From contig CAZBRT010000004.1 of NCBI GenBank assembly GCA_964494625.1, positions 124,001 to 188,000 of the forward strand: 64,000 nucleotides of DNA, in the 5' to 3' direction. A model generated the notes under the pieces. That model searched no databases, had not been told where the DNA came from, and saw only the letters and a program-made list of their open reading frames with translations. This document shows positions 62,977 through 64,000 of this stretch, in pieces. This DNA is from UBA2784 sp964494625. Lineage in GTDB: Bacteria; Pseudomonadota; Alphaproteobacteria; Micropepsales; Micropepsaceae. Position numbers and translations under genes: made by a program. Numbering within the stretch: the first letter of the stretch is position 1; each line of letters starts with the position of its first letter.

Positions 62977-63876
62977 ATGACGACCGCCGGGCAGCATTCC
63001 GTCGCCAATCGCGACGTCTGGAAGGTGCGCCGCATCGCCTTTGATTATGCCGACGCGCAAATCGCTCCTGCTTCCTGGCACAAGACCGAGCCGGAGTTTG
63101 CGCGGCTGGTCGAGGCGCTTTCCACCTCGATGCCCTATCTCGAGCCCTACCTCATCCAGACCATGCGCGAGGCGAAGGCGAAGATCACCGACCCCGTGCT
63201 GCTGCGCGAAGTTGATCTTTATATCGGGCAGGAATCCGCCCATTTCCGTCAGCACCAGAAATTCAACGATGAGATCGCAAAGACGACAATCCACTCACGG
63301 CCGCTTGAGGCGATTTTCCAGGCCGACTACAAGAAATTCCGCGAGAAGCGCAGCGAGGCCTTTCACCTTGCCTATGCCGAGGGTTTTGAAGCGCTGACCA
63401 TGGCGGTGGCGCAAACGCTGGTCGAAGACCGCGTGCGCTTGTGGGGTGGCGCGGGCGCGGCCGTGACCTCCATGATCCTGTGGCACATGGTCGAGGAGAT
63501 CGAGCACAAGACCGTCACCTTTGACGTGTTCGAGCATCTGCATGGCGGCTATTTCATGCGCGCTTACGGCTTCTTTTTTGCGAGCGGCCATCTTCTGGGC
63601 CGCGCCTTCGGAGGCTATCGCCGCATGTTGCGCGAAGATGGGCTCGCGCATGGTTGGTCGAGCCGGTGGCGGCGGTGGCGCACGATCGGCCGGTTCTATG
63701 CCGGCGTGTTCCGGCGCGCTCTGCGCATCCTGAACCCCTGGTATGACCCGCGACAGACACGCGACCCCGCCTGGGCGCTTGCGTGGATCGCCCGCTATGA
63801 GCGGGACGGCGCAGCGTTCAAACATCTCGACATGGCACGCATTGGCGAGGCTGTTCCCGCGCTGCAGGGAGATTGA
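62977..63876 (+). CDS. Ferritin-like putative metal-dependent hydrolase (PF10118 type)
   Basis: The 299-aa helical protein looks like the PF10118 'metal-dependent hydrolase' group: VRRIAFDYADAQIAPASWH, YLEPYLIQTMREAKAKI, LYIGQESAHFRQHQKFND and SMILWHMVEEIEHKTVTFDVFEHLHGGYFMRAYGF. The spaced Glu and His residues (ES.H, EEIEHK) suggest a di-metal site. The function is unproven. A membrane-protein gene starts directly behind it (ATG one nt after the TGA), so the two are coupled. Confidence 0.8.
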   Translation: MTTAGQHSVANRDVWKVRRIAFDYADAQIAPASWHKTEPEFARLVEALSTSMPYLEPYLIQTMREAKAKITDPVLLREVDLYIGQESAHFRQHQKFNDEIAKTTIHSRPLEAIFQADYKKFREKRSEAFHLAYAEGFEALTMAVAQTLVEDRVRLWGGAGAAVTSMILWHMVEEIEHKTVTFDVFEHLHGGYFMRAYGFFFASGHLLGRAFGGYRRMLREDGLAHGWSSRWRRWRTIGRFYAGVFRRALRILNPWYDPRQTRDPAWALAWIARYERDGAAFKHLDMARIGEAVPALQGD

Positions 63877-63877
63877 A

Positions 63878-64000
63878 ATGACGACGAACAATCTCGACCT
63901 GCAGCCGATGCCGGATCGCCTGCGCGTGATCCTGATGCTGAACGGGTTCGGGCTGTTGGCGCTCGCCGTGATCAGCGGCTGGCTCTATATGTTCGTGCTT
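63878..64000 (+). CDS. Membrane protein, N-terminal fragment (runs off the window)
   Basis: The ATG at 63878 opens a frame that stays open to the window end (41 codons). The visible part is MTTNNLDLQPMPDRLR followed by a hydrophobic helix (MLNGFGLLALAVISGWLYMF), so a membrane protein is likely. GGGAGATTGAA lies just upstream. The family cannot be judged from this fragment. Confidence 0.6.
   Translation, partial: MTTNNLDLQPMPDRLRVILMLNGFGLLALAVISGWLYMFVL

Overview
The window looks like chromosome from a GC-rich alphaproteobacterium. It carries popZ next to tolC and valS, an AapJQMP-type amino-acid ABC transporter beside metC, an 18 kDa (NDUFS4-like) complex I subunit gene, the run dgt / SPOR protein / nagZ / scpA / scpB / tatABC, and erpA close to xthA. 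The CYP153-type P450, the multiple TonB/ExbD genes and two GPH-type transporters suggest an oligotrophic or hydrocarbon-using aerobe. I cannot place it below class. Most genes are tightly packed and many are joined by ATGA overlaps.

Layout. 1-5.5 kb: an SMP-30-like secreted protein, tRNA-Pro, an NDUFS4-like subunit, tRNA-Arg, a Sel1-repeat protein, a sugar-lactone oxidase with a small membrane protein, and metC. 5.6-9.8 kb: aapJQMP. 9.8-12.2 kb: cysK-sseA-GNAT operon (minus strand). 12.3-20.7 kb: a two-armed stress and lipid-modification locus. A plus-strand arm (ChrR-like anti-sigma, secreted protein, SDR) meets a minus-strand arm (photolyase, FAD amine oxidase, DUF1365, CFA-synthase-like methyltransferase, GPH transporter). 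Each arm is preceded by the same TGATCC-N18-TA promoter-like pair, and the gene content matches the singlet-oxygen (RpoE/ChrR) regulon of Rhodobacter. No sigma factor lies next to the ChrR-like gene. 20.7-25.4 kb: a sulfatase divergent from a CYP153 P450, then a DUF4287/DUF5655-like gene, a TetR gene and a DUF1761 gene behind a perfect 13-bp-arm palindrome.

25.4-34.7 kb: tRNA-Asn and tRNA-Cys, a PCMT-like protein, tolC, popZ and valS. A 912-codon TIR / transmembrane / propeller-like gene then sits between two copies of the valS 3' end. This is the clearest sign of horizontal insertion in the window and the best candidate defence module. 34.7-41 kb: a membrane protein, a GFA-family protein, ilvD, xthA, a lower-GC orphan gene squeezed between erpA and xthA, erpA and dgt. 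41-49.2 kb: SPOR protein, nagZ, scpAB, an orphan ABC ATPase, a Tat-signal amidohydrolase (opposite strand), then tatA (57 aa), tatB and tatC. 49.2-51.4 kb: GPH transporter and mazG. 51.6-55.7 kb: exbB-exbD-tonB-exbD, a terminator, then a second tonB-exbD pair. Two of the three ExbD proteins end in a shared C-x8-C tail. 56-61.4 kb: rlpA-dacA-tmk-holB-tatD-MBL operon (minus strand). 61.5-64 kb: an MmgE/PrpD protein, tRNA-Ser, a ferritin-like putative hydrolase and a membrane protein cut by the window end.

Functions are inferred by reading sequence motifs. No database search was run.
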